From contig OY762824.1 of NCBI GenBank assembly GCA_963666465.1, positions 1,984,001-2,048,000 of the forward strand: 64,000 bases of DNA, given 5' to 3'. The stretch is from VXYL01 sp963666465 (GTDB taxonomy: Bacteria; Pseudomonadota; Gammaproteobacteria; Pseudomonadales; Azotimanducaceae). Below are positions 34,075 through 43,793 of the stretch, one piece after another. A program made the translations under genes and the position numbers. The first letter of the stretch is position 1, and every line of letters starts with the position of its first letter. The notes beneath the pieces are model-generated. The model made no database searches. It was not told the origin of the DNA and saw only the letters and a program-made list of their open reading frames with translations.

Positions 34075-36903
34075 TCACACGCCGAACACCTTCATCACCT
34101 CGTCGCCTAGATGGTTGATGACCTTTACGGCGATGCGGCCGGTAGAAGGCTTCGGGAAGGGGCGGGAGGTGTCGCTGTGTAGTGTGCGCCAAGCGTCGGG
34201 GTCGATTTCTGCTTTCAGGGTGGTCTTGAGGGACTTGTAGGGGTCGCCGGCGCCTAGGAAGTAGGCTTGGCGGACGAAGAAGCTCTCTTCGTTGTAGTCG
34301 GTGTCGACGAACCAGCAGGCGATGCCGTCGGGGCCGTCGCTGCGGACTTCGCCGGTGGAGGGGTCGAAGACGTCTACGCCATTGATCTTGACCCGTATCC
34401 AGTCCTTTTCGCCGGCGTCGCTCTCGGCGGATTCGATGTCGATGTCGGGCTCGCCGAAGATCACGAACAGGTTGGCGGTGTCCGTCTTCTTGAAGTCGTC
34501 GGCCATGTGGAGGTCGGCGTTCATGCGCGCTTTGAGCACGGGGACGCGGCCGAGCTGGTTGAACTCGGTGGCGTGGGCTTCGAAGTTGAAGGCGCAGGCG
34601 ATCAGGGTGTCGAAATCGGCGTCGGCGGCTTCGCGGGTGGCGCGAACGAGGTCGGGGCGGGATACCGTACCGAACTCTGGGCCGATGAAGACGCCGGCGC
34701 GGCGCTCCTTGCCGTTGTCGCCTTCGGGGTACCGGCCTTCGGCGCAGATGAGGTCGCCGGGCCACGGCTCCAACGACGAGAACGTGATGCGGCCGGCTTT
34801 GTGGGCTTGCTGCACGCCGGCGGTCCGTAGGTTCTCGAGGATGATGTGGGCGAAGTCCTGCCGGGGCAAATCGGCGCCGACGTCGTAGCGGACGCGGGGC
34901 TCTTGGACCATGAGTTCGTCGTTCTCGTCTAGCGCGGCCAAGCGGTGCGGCGACAGGCTCTCGACGGTGAACGGACCGGCGACGCGGACCTTCTTGTTGT
35001 CCTGGTAGGGCTTGTCGTAGAGGTGCTCGTACTCGGCGCTCGCGGCGATGCAGGCGTCGATCTCTCGTTGGCGGGCGATGCGGGCTTGCCAAAAGCGGTG
35101 GTGTGCCGCTCGTGCTGCATCGGGCCAGCTCTCTTGGACTTCGCGGGGTACTTCCCATTCGAGGAGTGCGTTCGTCGGTACCGACTCGCCGGAGGGGAGG
35201 ATAGTGGTATCACCCCGCGCATCGAAGGCCACCGTTTGCCCCTTGCGCCCCCCGGTTTCAACGGTGAACGGCGTATCGTGGCCTACCAACGCTCCGTTGA
35301 GATCGGCCAGCGCGGCTTCTACGTCCGGCTGCATCCGCTCATGGATGACATCGATTTCTGCGTTGTTGGCGATGGACGCGAGGGTGATGTGGGGAACGCG
35401 CTTGTACACGAAGCCCTGGCGGACGTCGCCGTAGGTTGGGGCTTCGGCAAGGGCTTTGCCGGAAAGTTCGGCTTCCTTGTGCTGCCCTTCGGGGCTGTCC
35501 GCCAAGAGGTAGAAGGAGTAACGAGCACCCATGACGCGGGATCGAGCGAGAGCGAGGGCGACTCGCGAAGTGTCGATCGTGATCCAGCGACGGCCCCACT
35601 GCTCGGCAACGTAGGCTGTTGTGCCAGAGCCGCAGGTTGGATCGAGGACGAGATCGCCGGAATCGGTTGTCATGAGAATGCAACGTTCGAGTAGTCTGGT
35701 CGAAGTTTGGACTACATAGGTCTTACCTGTAGCCCCTCCTAAGTCTGTCCACACATTGTGGCGAGCCTTTTTTGGGTAGTCTCCAAAGAACCTTTTGTAC
35801 CTAAGCGATTGTTTTAGTTGAACGATTCTGTCGGCCGTCGCAAGGCGTGCCATTCCGACGATATTCGTCTTCCAATGATCGCCGGATCCCGAACCAAAGT
35901 TGGCTCCTTGGAACGGGAAACTTTCGCTCACGCCATCGGTGTTTCCGGCTGACTTGATAGGGTCGGGCGAAAACTCGTCTGCTTGTCGGAAATCGCGGTC
36001 GGTGTAAAGGCGTCGAAATTTGCAGGCGGCTCTATCCTTCGCATACCACAAAATGACATCGTGGACATTTCCAATTAGTGTAGGCGTTTGACTACCGGTC
36101 TTGGTGACTATAATTTCGCTTACGAAGCTCCCGTAGCCCAGCACCTCGTCCATCACCGCCCGTACGCGGTGCACGTTCTCATCCCCGATCTGCACGAAGA
36201 TGCTCCCGCTCTCCGTCAGCAAATCCCGCGCCACGGTCAGCCGGTCGCGCAGATAGGTGAGATACGAGTGAATCCCGTCCCGCCAAGTGTCCCGGAACGC
36301 CTTCACCTGCTCCGGCTCCCGCGTGATGTGCTCGGCCTTGCCGTCCTTCACGTCGCGGCTGGTCGTCGACCACTGGAAGTTGGAGTTGAACTTGATCCCG
36401 TAGGGAGGATCCATGTAGATGCACTGCACCTTGCCCCGCAGGCCCTCGCGTTCGGCTAACGAAGCCATCACCTGCAGCGAGTCGCCGAGGATCATGCGGT
36501 TCGACCAGTTGGCGTCGTGCTGGTAGAACTCGGTCTTGGCGTCTTCGTCAGGCAGGCCGTTGAAATCGCCGAACAGATCGGCCTGCGCTCCGGGCTCGGC
36601 GGCCTGCTGCTCGGCCCGAGACTCGCGGGTCATGCGGGCGAGGTCGTCGATAAGCACCTTCGGATGCACTTTCTCCTGGATGAAGAGGGGTGGCGCCTGC
36701 ACCACGAGGTCGGACCAGTCCTGCATGTCCTTGCCGCACCAGACCAGTTGCGGATCCAGGTCGCGGTTGCGCCGCTCGTAGGCGACGCGGATGGGATTCT
36801 GGTCGTCGGCGCCCATCACGGGCTGGTACTCAGCCGTGGGAATGTTGCGTCGAGTCGCTTCTCGGTGGATCAGCGTTTCGACGCCCTTGGACCTCTTAGC
36901 CAT
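34075..36903 (-). CDS. Type III-like adenine-specific DNA methyltransferase (Mod)
   Basis: A 942-residue methyltransferase. The catalytic motif IV YMDPPYGIKFNS (about residue 162) precedes the SAM-binding motif I LDPTCGSGTTAYVAEQWGRR (about 418), the order of beta-class N6-adenine enzymes such as EcoP-type Mod subunits. A target-recognition region lies between them, and a roughly 450-residue C-terminal extension follows. It would methylate the recognition site and confer specificity on the Res subunit. Its ATG overlaps the stop of the PIN gene by one base (TAATG), so it is the last gene of a res-pin-mod operon. Confidence 0.9.
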   Translation of the reverse strand: MAKRSKGVETLIHREATRRNIPTAEYQPVMGADDQNPIRVAYERRNRDLDPQLVWCGKDMQDWSDLVVQAPPLFIQEKVHPKVLIDDLARMTRESRAEQQAAEPGAQADLFGDFNGLPDEDAKTEFYQHDANWSNRMILGDSLQVMASLAEREGLRGKVQCIYMDPPYGIKFNSNFQWSTTSRDVKDGKAEHITREPEQVKAFRDTWRDGIHSYLTYLRDRLTVARDLLTESGSIFVQIGDENVHRVRAVMDEVLGYGSFVSEIIVTKTGSQTPTLIGNVHDVILWYAKDRAACKFRRLYTDRDFRQADEFSPDPIKSAGNTDGVSESFPFQGANFGSGSGDHWKTNIVGMARLATADRIVQLKQSLRYKRFFGDYPKKARHNVWTDLGGATGKTYVVQTSTRLLERCILMTTDSGDLVLDPTCGSGTTAYVAEQWGRRWITIDTSRVALALARSRVMGARYSFYLLADSPEGQHKEAELSGKALAEAPTYGDVRQGFVYKRVPHITLASIANNAEIDVIHERMQPDVEAALADLNGALVGHDTPFTVETGGRKGQTVAFDARGDTTILPSGESVPTNALLEWEVPREVQESWPDAARAAHHRFWQARIARQREIDACIAASAEYEHLYDKPYQDNKKVRVAGPFTVESLSPHRLAALDENDELMVQEPRVRYDVGADLPRQDFAHIILENLRTAGVQQAHKAGRITFSSLEPWPGDLICAEGRYPEGDNGKERRAGVFIGPEFGTVSRPDLVRATREAADADFDTLIACAFNFEAHATEFNQLGRVPVLKARMNADLHMADDFKKTDTANLFVIFGEPDIDIESAESDAGEKDWIRVKINGVDVFDPSTGEVRSDGPDGIACWFVDTDYNEESFFVRQAYFLGAGDPYKSLKTTLKAEIDPDAWRTLHSDTSRPFPKPSTGRIAVKVINHLGDEVMKVFGV

Positions 36904-37280
36904 TACTTTCCGTCCCGCCGGTTTCGATGTGCGATGCCAAGTTCCGCCGCAATTGCTTCAAGTCTCTTGTCGAGCGTCCAGAGCGATGCGTCGTGGGCAA
37001 GTACGGATCCCAACAGGTTGGCATCCACATAGCCGATGCCCCGCCCCATCCAGCTATGGCTTTCGATGAGTGCCAGCAGGTCGTCGTTTGCGAGTCCCGG
37101 GATGGTGGGGAGCTGACGGAGACGACTGAGAAAGCCACTTCGATCAGGCAGGGTGCCGCATGCCAGTTCGCCGACCACCATGTCGTGGGACAGAACCTGA
37201 CCGGCTTCGACTCGCTCTCGAAGTTCGCGGTTCGGGCGGCGCAAGTCGTCGATCCAGACCGAGGTGTCCACCAGGATCAT
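36903..37280 (-). CDS. vapC: PIN-domain ribonuclease (VapC-like) inside the R-M operon
   Basis: A 125-residue PIN protein with MILVDTSVWIDDLRR (first Asp), VVGELACG (Glu) and GIGYVDANLLGSVLAHDASL WTLDKRL (Asp pair), the acidic set of VapC toxins. VapC enzymes cut initiator tRNA or rRNA loops. No VapB-type antitoxin gene is adjacent. Instead the gene overlaps res (ATGA at 37280-37277) and mod (TAATG at 36905-36901). It may act as an abortive arm of the restriction system, or be held in check by a neighbouring protein (inference). Confidence 0.85.
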   Translation of the reverse strand: MILVDTSVWIDDLRRPNRELRERVEAGQVLSHDMVVGELACGTLPDRSGFLSRLRQLPTIPGLANDDLLALIESHSWMGRGIGYVDANLLGSVLAHDASLWTLDKRLEAIAAELGIAHRNRRDGK

Positions 37281-40200
37281 TCCGCTTCCGCGCTCCGACG
37301 TCTAGGGATGTCCTCAATGTCAGGCATCGATCCTCCCACCGTGTCCAGGAAGCGCGCGAACTCCCTGGCGCGCACTCCTTTTCCAAGCGCATCGAGCGCT
37401 GCACGGACCGCCACGTCGAAATCGTCCTCCATCCCGAAGGGCTCACGGAGCTCGAGGAACGCCCACGTTCCGTGGCAACCCAACCCGTTCACGGCAGGCA
37501 CCCAGTAGCTGTCCATGGTTTCCTTCTTCGCCTTGGCCTCTTCACCCCGGAGTCCCTTGACCTCCACCACGACATGCAAAGGGTCGTCAGGACCCAATCC
37601 GTAGTCGAAGAGCACGATGAAGTCCGGGACATATCTCCGCGCTGCGCCACCGAACCGATAGGGCACGTCGAAGCCGAGGCTGTGGTTCTTCACCCAGGCA
37701 AGCACGTGGGCGTGCGAATCGAGGACGCGGCAGAACTCGCCCTCCCAGGTGCTGTCGAGAATCGCCCAGTTCAGGTGGCACTTGGGGCCGGTGGCGTAGC
37801 GTTGGGTGCGGGACGTGGTGAAGTTGACCGGGCGCGTCGAGCCGGTCGGATTGTACGGATCGAGCATGGCCTTGACGGGCTGGCGGGAGAGCTCAGTGCG
37901 GTTGATGGCCGATTTGATCTTCTCGCAGGCGATGTCCGCCAGCTCGGACACCATCAGTTGGGCGGGGTAGGTGTTGCCCTTGCATTCGAGGCACTCCTCA
38001 AGCCATGCGCGAGTGATGCGCTTCAATTGCCCGAAAAGGTGGAGCTTCGGGGGTTCGTTCGCGTCGCGCCAATGGTTGTAGAGCAACCGCCGGGTCAATT
38101 CGTACAGCAGCGTGGATTGGCGGACGCGGTCCAGATGCTCGACCGTGAGGTCGTGCCCCTCGCCGATGATCCCTTGGTTGTGCGTGATGGTCGGGCCCAC
38201 CGACTCCGGGGTGAGCACGAACTTGGAGTCTTCCGTGAAGGAAGCGTTGAGACCGTCGTCCGGCAACTCGACGCGGTAGCCGGCCACCCGCGGGAAGCGG
38301 ATTTCCACATCGTCGCGCTCCGGGGAGAGCGCTTTCACCTGCACCGTTTCGGCGGGCTTCTGGTGCGGTGCGACGACGGGCTTGGCGGTGAAGTCGAAGG
38401 GGATGCCGAACACGTCGGCGTACTCGGCGTTGAAGAGGCCCGCCTCGTTCAGTTCGTAGGACTGCCGGCGCAGGGAACGGCCGATCACCTGTTCGCACAG
38501 CAGTTGCGTGCCGAAGGCGCGAAGGCCCAGCACGTGGGTGACGGTGTTGGCATCCCAGCCCTCGGTGAGCATGGCGACGGAGACCACGCAGCGGATTTCG
38601 CCGCCGAGACGGCCCGGCTTGCCGACCGTGTTCATCACCTCGCGCAGGAGTTCCTGGTCGGTCAGCTTCTCGGCCACTTGGCGGTCGCCCGCGCGTTGGT
38701 TACGTTCGCGACGGAAGCGTTCGATCTCGTCGGCAGCGGCTTCGCGGAAGCCCTTGTCCAGGGCTTCGCCGGATTCGAGCTGCGTGCTGTCGATGAGCAA
38801 CGTGCGGGGTTTCGCAAGCGGTTCGCCGGCTGCATCGAAATTGCGGAAGAGTTCGAGGCGACCTTGCTGGAATGTGCTGGCACCGTTGCTGGACGACTGG
38901 TGGAATCCCGCGACGTGGTCGTACACCAGCTTCGAGGTGGCGGTGTTGTTGCAGACGATGATGAAGCAGGGCGGCACGCCGATGTCGGCGTCCTGCCAGA
39001 GATGATAGGTCTTCTCGTAGTGGCCGTAGAGTGCTTGCAGGGCCGTCTGCAGTTCGTTCGGCAAGGACAACGGGTCGAGGTTCGAGCTGGCGCGACGGCT
39101 TCCCTTGGGCATCTTCTTGCCGATGTGATCCCACAGGTTGCGGAACATGGGCATCTCGGCGCCGGGGACGTTGTCCACTACGGGCACGCGCGGGAGCTTG
39201 ACGATGCCGCACTCGATCGCGTCCATGAGCGAGAAGTCGCTGACCGTCCATGGGAAAAGCGTCCCTTCCGCGTAGCCGGAACCGCGCAGGAAGAAGGGGG
39301 TGGCCGAGAGGTCGATCACCCGTTTGAGGCCCAGTTTCCGCCCTGCGGCTTCAAGGCCCGAGATCCAGACGCGGGCGGCCTCGCGGTTCTGCTTCGCCTC
39401 GGTGAGTGCGTCGCCGGTGAGCTTGCCTTCATCGTCCGCGTCGGGCGGCTTCTCCCGGTAGCAATGATGTGCCTCGTCGTTGAGGACGAGGATTCCTTTC
39501 GTCGTCATGAGTTCCGGCATGACGCGAACCAACATCTGGCCCTCGGTCTCGCGGGTCGCAAGCTCGCCGTTTCGGCCCTGGAGAAAGTCACGGCTAACCT
39601 TGGCCAGATCCATCGTCTCGCGTGGCTGGAACGCGTGGTAGTTGGTGATGACGATCTTCGCCTTGTCGATATCGCGAAGCATGTCCGGGGGCACGAGTTC
39701 GCGGCTGGCGTAGTAGCTGTCGGGGTCGTTCGGCTGGAGGACGCGGAGACGGTCGCGGATCGTGATGCCGGGTGTGACGACGAGGAAGCCGCGGGTGAAC
39801 CTTGGGCTCGCGGGGCGGCGGACCGCGTTCACGGTCTGCCACGCGATCAGCATCGCCATGACGGCGGTCTTGCCGGCTCCGGTTGCCAGCTTGAGCGCCA
39901 GCCGGGACAGTCTTGGGTTGGCGTTCTCGCTGGCTGCCTCAAGCTGCTCGAGGAACCCGCGTGCGCGGTTGCCGATGGCTGGTGCGACCTCGGTAAGCCA
40001 GATGGCCGTCTCGACGGCTTCCACCTGGCAGAAGAACGGGCGGATGCCGCTGAACGGGTGGTGTCGCCAATGCTTGAGCAGGCGCGCCGTCTCTGGCGTG
40101 ACTCGCCACTGCGCCTCGGGCAGTGCGCGCCACCGTGCGATTTCTCGCCGGAGACCGTCGATCAGCGCGGTCAGTTCGTATTGCTGGTCTTCCGCTTCCA

Positions 40201-40411
40201 GGGCCTCGCTTGCGACGTCGAACCCCAGTCGGCGTTGTCCTCGCCCGGCTTTTCTCGGTCTCGGAATCGGAGAGATGAACGACACCGGACGCCTACCTTC
40301 GCCGATTGTGTCCGTTGGCTGGCGACCCTCGTCGAGCACCCAGTGCCTGGAGGGCACTTCGTAGGGCGAGTTCAGGATCGGGCTTTCGTGGAAGGACGTG
40401 GCGTCGCGCAT
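37277..40411 (-). CDS. Type III restriction-type helicase-nuclease (Res-like)
   Basis: A 1044-residue protein. SF2 helicase motifs: LALKLATGAGKTAVMAMLIA (Walker A, about 175), GILVLNDEAHHCY (motif II, about 310), VIDLSATPFF (III), VSVAMLTEGWDANTVTHVLG (V) and LCEQVIGRSLRR (VI). The C-terminus holds a PD-(D/E)xK nuclease: YVPDFIVLFD...LHVVVEVKG (about 925-950). It would translocate on DNA and cleave unmodified sites with the Mod partner. The length is normal for large Res-like enzymes. It is the first gene of a leftward operon, divergent from the sulfatase at 40693, with about 280 bp of shared upstream DNA. Confidence 0.9.
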   Translation of the reverse strand: MRDATSFHESPILNSPYEVPSRHWVLDEGRQPTDTIGEGRRPVSFISPIPRPRKAGRGQRRLGFDVASEALEAEDQQYELTALIDGLRREIARWRALPEAQWRVTPETARLLKHWRHHPFSGIRPFFCQVEAVETAIWLTEVAPAIGNRARGFLEQLEAASENANPRLSRLALKLATGAGKTAVMAMLIAWQTVNAVRRPASPRFTRGFLVVTPGITIRDRLRVLQPNDPDSYYASRELVPPDMLRDIDKAKIVITNYHAFQPRETMDLAKVSRDFLQGRNGELATRETEGQMLVRVMPELMTTKGILVLNDEAHHCYREKPPDADDEGKLTGDALTEAKQNREAARVWISGLEAAGRKLGLKRVIDLSATPFFLRGSGYAEGTLFPWTVSDFSLMDAIECGIVKLPRVPVVDNVPGAEMPMFRNLWDHIGKKMPKGSRRASSNLDPLSLPNELQTALQALYGHYEKTYHLWQDADIGVPPCFIIVCNNTATSKLVYDHVAGFHQSSSNGASTFQQGRLELFRNFDAAGEPLAKPRTLLIDSTQLESGEALDKGFREAAADEIERFRRERNQRAGDRQVAEKLTDQELLREVMNTVGKPGRLGGEIRCVVSVAMLTEGWDANTVTHVLGLRAFGTQLLCEQVIGRSLRRQSYELNEAGLFNAEYADVFGIPFDFTAKPVVAPHQKPAETVQVKALSPERDDVEIRFPRVAGYRVELPDDGLNASFTEDSKFVLTPESVGPTITHNQGIIGEGHDLTVEHLDRVRQSTLLYELTRRLLYNHWRDANEPPKLHLFGQLKRITRAWLEECLECKGNTYPAQLMVSELADIACEKIKSAINRTELSRQPVKAMLDPYNPTGSTRPVNFTTSRTQRYATGPKCHLNWAILDSTWEGEFCRVLDSHAHVLAWVKNHSLGFDVPYRFGGAARRYVPDFIVLFDYGLGPDDPLHVVVEVKGLRGEEAKAKKETMDSYWVPAVNGLGCHGTWAFLELREPFGMEDDFDVAVRAALDALGKGVRAREFARFLDTVGGSMPDIEDIPRRRSAEAE

Positions 40412-40692
40412 GGGCGCGGAGCTTACTGCATGGCAACAAACCGGCGTACGAGCTGGCGCCTGGCGCTAGACTGTTCGGATGAGGTCGCGAGGCATGTTTG
40501 CCAGCGCGGCTTTGGCCGAATCGAGGCGGACCGCAAGCGGTTCGGTACACGGGCGTTCTCGCCCGCAATGACGCATCCGGGCCGGAATGCGGACGAGGAG
40601 GCCTGCGTACCGTCCAGGTCCGCCACCGTGCCACGAACCGGTTGATCCAACGGGTCTTCCCCGGTTCGACTGAGCAGGCGACGGAGTGGTGA

Positions 40693-42645
40693 ATGGTCGG
40701 CTCGGCACGGGCGCGCAAGGGCGTCCAACCAAGCGAAGCGACCGGAGGGCGGGTAAGCTGCGTCGTCACGGAATCTCAAGGGGCGTTGACTGTGCAAGGA
40801 TGTCCTCGCCCCTGTGACCCGCGCCGCTTTCCTCCGCGCAGGCTCCTCGCAGCTGCACTGGCCGCCATTGCGGCGGTGGTCACGCCACTGGCGGTGGCGG
40901 TGGCACCGGCGGCTTCGCCGGCGGCTCGGCCGAACGTCGTGATGGTGGTGGCGGACGATGTCGGGTTTTCGGACCTCGGCGCCTACGGCAGCGAAATCCG
41001 CACGCCCCACATCGACGCCATCGCGGCGGGCGGCGTTAGGTTCAGCAACTTTCATGTGTCGCCGATGTGCTCGCCGTCCCGGGCCATGCTGCTGACCGGC
41101 GTGGATTCCCACCTCGCCGGCGTTGCCAGCCTGTACGTCGCCACCCCGCTTCGCCATCGCGGTCGGCCCGGCTACGAGGGCGAGCTGCGCACCGATGTGG
41201 TGACCATCGCCAGTCGTCTGCGCACGGCCGGCTACCGCACCTACCTGAGCGGCAAGTGGAACCTCGGACACACGGCGTCGTCGCTGCCGAGTGCGCGGGG
41301 TTTCGACCGCACCTTTGCCCTCGATGCCACCGGCGCCGACAACTATGAAAAGAAACCCTACCTCCCCATCTACAACGAACCGCCGCCCTGGTTTGCCGAC
41401 GGCGAGCCCACCGATCTGCCCGACGGCTTCTACTCGTCCGAGCACCTCGTGGACAGGCTTGTCGACTTCATCGACCAAGACCTGGGGGCCGCCGAACCAA
41501 GGCCCTTTTTTGCCTATCTCGGCTTCCAGGCGGTGCATCTGCCGGTGCAGGCGCCGCGGGAGTTCACCGAGCGCTACCTGGGAACGTACGACGAGGGCTG
41601 GGACGCGCTGCGCAGAACTCGCCACCGCGGCGCCGTGGCAGCCGGCGTCTTCCCGGCAACGGCCTCGCCCGCAAACATCCCCGCGCAAGCCGACTGGGAA
41701 GCTCTGACGGCGGACGAAAAGGCCTTCGCCGCCAAGAATATGGCGGTCTACGCGGGCATGCTCGAAGCGATGGATCACCATTTCGGCCGCCTTGTCGACT
41801 ATCTCGACGGCGCGGGCCTGGGGGCGAACACCGTCTTCGTCGTGCTGTCTGACAACGGCCCGGAAGCGGGCAATCCGGCGGCGAGCGCCGCCTTCGACTC
41901 CTGGGCCGAAGACGTCGGCTATCGCCGCGACCTCGCAACCCTTGGCGAGCGAGGCAGCTACGCCATCATCGGGCCACACTTCGCCCGCGCTGCGGCGGCG
42001 CCGCTTGCCTACTACAAGTTCCACGGCGGCGAAGGCGGAATCCGCGTGCCGCTGATCGTGGCCGGACCCGGCGTCGAGGCCAGAGGGGTCACCAGCGCCT
42101 TCGCCGATGCGACGGACATCGCCCCGACGCTGCTCGACCTCACCGGAACGAGCGGCACGCCGCCAGCGGGCAAGCGCCCCATCAGCGGGCGCAGCCTGGT
42201 GCCAGCGCTGCGCGACCCGGCCGCCAGCGCCCACCCGGCCGACGAGGCCATCGGGTTCGAGACCGCCGGCCACGCCGGTATCTTCAAGGGCCCGCACAAG
42301 CTCGTCCGAGTGGGCGCACCGGAGGGCGACGGGCGCTGGCGCCTGTTCAACATCGAAGAGGATCCGGGCGAGACCCAGGACCTCGCCGCCGAGCAGCCGC
42401 AACGGCTTGCGGAACTGCTCTCCGACTACGAAACCTACGCCACGCGCGTAGGGGTGCTGGAAGTGCCCGACTCCTATTCGCCCACGCGGCAGTTGCTCAT
42501 AAACTACCTGTTCGACCGCACCGTGGCGAACCTCGGCTGGTTGGTCGCGGCTGGGGGCCTCGGCATCGCCCTGATCGCGGCCCTCGTCAGGCGCATCCGC
42601 CAGCGACGGCGCACGCAAGCAGATCCCCGCTCACCACAGGAGTAA
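40693..42645 (+). CDS. Type I sulfatase with C-terminal membrane anchor
   Basis: 650 residues from the ATG at 40693 (GGAG 6 nt upstream). A TTG at 40786 would give a tighter signal peptide (RRLLAAALAAIAAVVTPLAV). Metal-site residues are in NVVMVVADDVGFSDLGAYGS. The formylglycine signature is CSPSRAMLLTGVD (Cys about 126), and KWNLGHTASSLPSARGFDRT and VVLSDNGPEAG complete the active site. A hydrophobic helix (NLGWLVAAGGLGIALIAAL) followed by Arg-rich residues anchors the C-terminus in the membrane, an unusual addition. It is separated by 3 nt from the dehalogenase gene, so the two are co-transcribed. Confidence 0.91.
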   Translation: MVGSARARKGVQPSEATGGRVSCVVTESQGALTVQGCPRPCDPRRFPPRRLLAAALAAIAAVVTPLAVAVAPAASPAARPNVVMVVADDVGFSDLGAYGSEIRTPHIDAIAAGGVRFSNFHVSPMCSPSRAMLLTGVDSHLAGVASLYVATPLRHRGRPGYEGELRTDVVTIASRLRTAGYRTYLSGKWNLGHTASSLPSARGFDRTFALDATGADNYEKKPYLPIYNEPPPWFADGEPTDLPDGFYSSEHLVDRLVDFIDQDLGAAEPRPFFAYLGFQAVHLPVQAPREFTERYLGTYDEGWDALRRTRHRGAVAAGVFPATASPANIPAQADWEALTADEKAFAAKNMAVYAGMLEAMDHHFGRLVDYLDGAGLGANTVFVVLSDNGPEAGNPAASAAFDSWAEDVGYRRDLATLGERGSYAIIGPHFARAAAAPLAYYKFHGGEGGIRVPLIVAGPGVEARGVTSAFADATDIAPTLLDLTGTSGTPPAGKRPISGRSLVPALRDPAASAHPADEAIGFETAGHAGIFKGPHKLVRVGAPEGDGRWRLFNIEEDPGETQDLAAEQPQRLAELLSDYETYATRVGVLEVPDSYSPTRQLLINYLFDRTVANLGWLVAAGGLGIALIAALVRRIRQRRRTQADPRSPQE

Positions 42646-42648
42646 CCC

Positions 42649-43671
42649 ATGCAAGCCCTGCGCACGCCCGACGAGCGCTTTGCCAACCTACCCGGCTTCC
42701 CCTTCGAACCCAGCTACACGGACGTGGCCGACGGCGAGGGGGGCACGCTGCGCATACACCACGTCGACGAGGGGCCCGAGCAAGGGCCCATCGTGCTCTG
42801 CATGCACGGGCAGCCCACCTGGAGCTATCTCTACCGCAAGATGATCCCGCTGCTCGTAGCCGACGGCCTGCGCGTGCTGGCGCCGGACCTCGTCGGCTTC
42901 GGCCGTTCCGACAAGCCGACGCGGCGCGAAGACTACACCTACAACCGGCAGGTGGAATGGATGAGCGCTTGGCTTCGCGCCAACGACGTTCGCGGCGCGA
43001 CCCTCCTCGGCCAAGACTGGGGCGGGTTGATCGGGCTGCGCATGGCCGCCGAGAACCCCGACCGCTTCGACCGCATCGTTGCGGCCAACACGGGCCTGCC
43101 GCTGGCCCTCGACATGCCGGAAGACCGCCTGCGTGCCGTCAGGGAGTTCCTGAGCCCAGCCACTCCCACGCCGTCGATGCAGGAGATGGCCGCTGCCCTG
43201 GCCTCCATCGCCCCCGATGCCCGCGAGAGCAAGTTCGCCTACTGGCAGAAATGGACCTGGGAAACCGAGGATCTGCCCGTTGGCATGCTCGTCGGCATGA
43301 GTGTCGCCGGGGGCGGCGGCAGCCCACTGACGCCGGAGGAAGTCGCCGCTTACGAGGCACCGTTCCCGGATCCCTCCTACAAGATGGGCCCCCGCGCCAT
43401 GCCAAGGCAGGTGCCCTTGCTGCCGGACGCGCCCTGCGTCGCCGAGCAGATGGCTGCATGGCAAGTGTTTCGCGAATGGCGCAAACCCTTCCTGTGCGCG
43501 TTCACCGACAACGATCCGGTCACCGGCGGCGCCGATGCGCTCTTCCGAGAGCGCGTGCCGGGCACCCAAGGACAACCGCACCAAACCATCGCCGGCGGCG
43601 GACACTTCCTCCAGGAAGGGCGCGGCGACGTCCTCGCCCAAATCGTCTCGGACTTCGTTCGCGCCGGCTGA
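42649..43671 (+). CDS. Haloalkane dehalogenase-like alpha/beta hydrolase
   Basis: 340 residues. CMHGQPTWSYLYRKMIPLL supplies the oxyanion region, LLGQDWGGLIGLRMA holds the Asp nucleophile (about residue 123) and one halide-binding Trp, FTDNDPVTGGAD the acid, and AGGGHFLQEGRGD the base His. This order is that of DhlA/DhmA-type haloalkane dehalogenases, which hydrolyse carbon-halogen bonds without cofactors. Some relatives are epoxide or ester hydrolases. It directly follows the membrane sulfatase gene. The last nine codons and the 3' flank are duplicated at 46150-46244. Confidence 0.87.
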   Translation: MQALRTPDERFANLPGFPFEPSYTDVADGEGGTLRIHHVDEGPEQGPIVLCMHGQPTWSYLYRKMIPLLVADGLRVLAPDLVGFGRSDKPTRREDYTYNRQVEWMSAWLRANDVRGATLLGQDWGGLIGLRMAAENPDRFDRIVAANTGLPLALDMPEDRLRAVREFLSPATPTPSMQEMAAALASIAPDARESKFAYWQKWTWETEDLPVGMLVGMSVAGGGGSPLTPEEVAAYEAPFPDPSYKMGPRAMPRQVPLLPDAPCVAEQMAAWQVFREWRKPFLCAFTDNDPVTGGADALFRERVPGTQGQPHQTIAGGGHFLQEGRGDVLAQIVSDFVRAG

Positions 43672-43736
43672 CGAAGCGGTGGCGCACATCAGTGCTGTGC
43701 GGCACAATGCGTGCGTGGCATCTTGACAGGCATCGG
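43642..43736. repeat. 95-bp direct repeat, copy 1 (dehalogenase 3' end)
   Basis: ATCGTCTCGGACTTCGTTCG through TTGACAGGCATCGG. It covers the last codons (IVSDFVRAG and stop) and 65 bp of 3' flank. It matches 46150-46244 with four substitutions. The pair brackets the AbiE-type cassette. Confidence 0.88.
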
Positions 43737-43793
43737 CGAAAGCCCGCACTTTGGGACTCCTCCTCCGGCTACCGCCAAGCGTACCGCTGCCTA

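Noticed and set aside
37160..40645. 1161-codon open frame opposite the Res-like gene
   Set aside because: Lies wholly antisense to a gene with full helicase and nuclease motifs. Its translation has no motifs and reflects third-position GC bias.
40423..42618. 731-codon minus-strand frame opposite the membrane sulfatase
   Set aside because: No motifs, and it covers a gene with an intact sulfatase signature.
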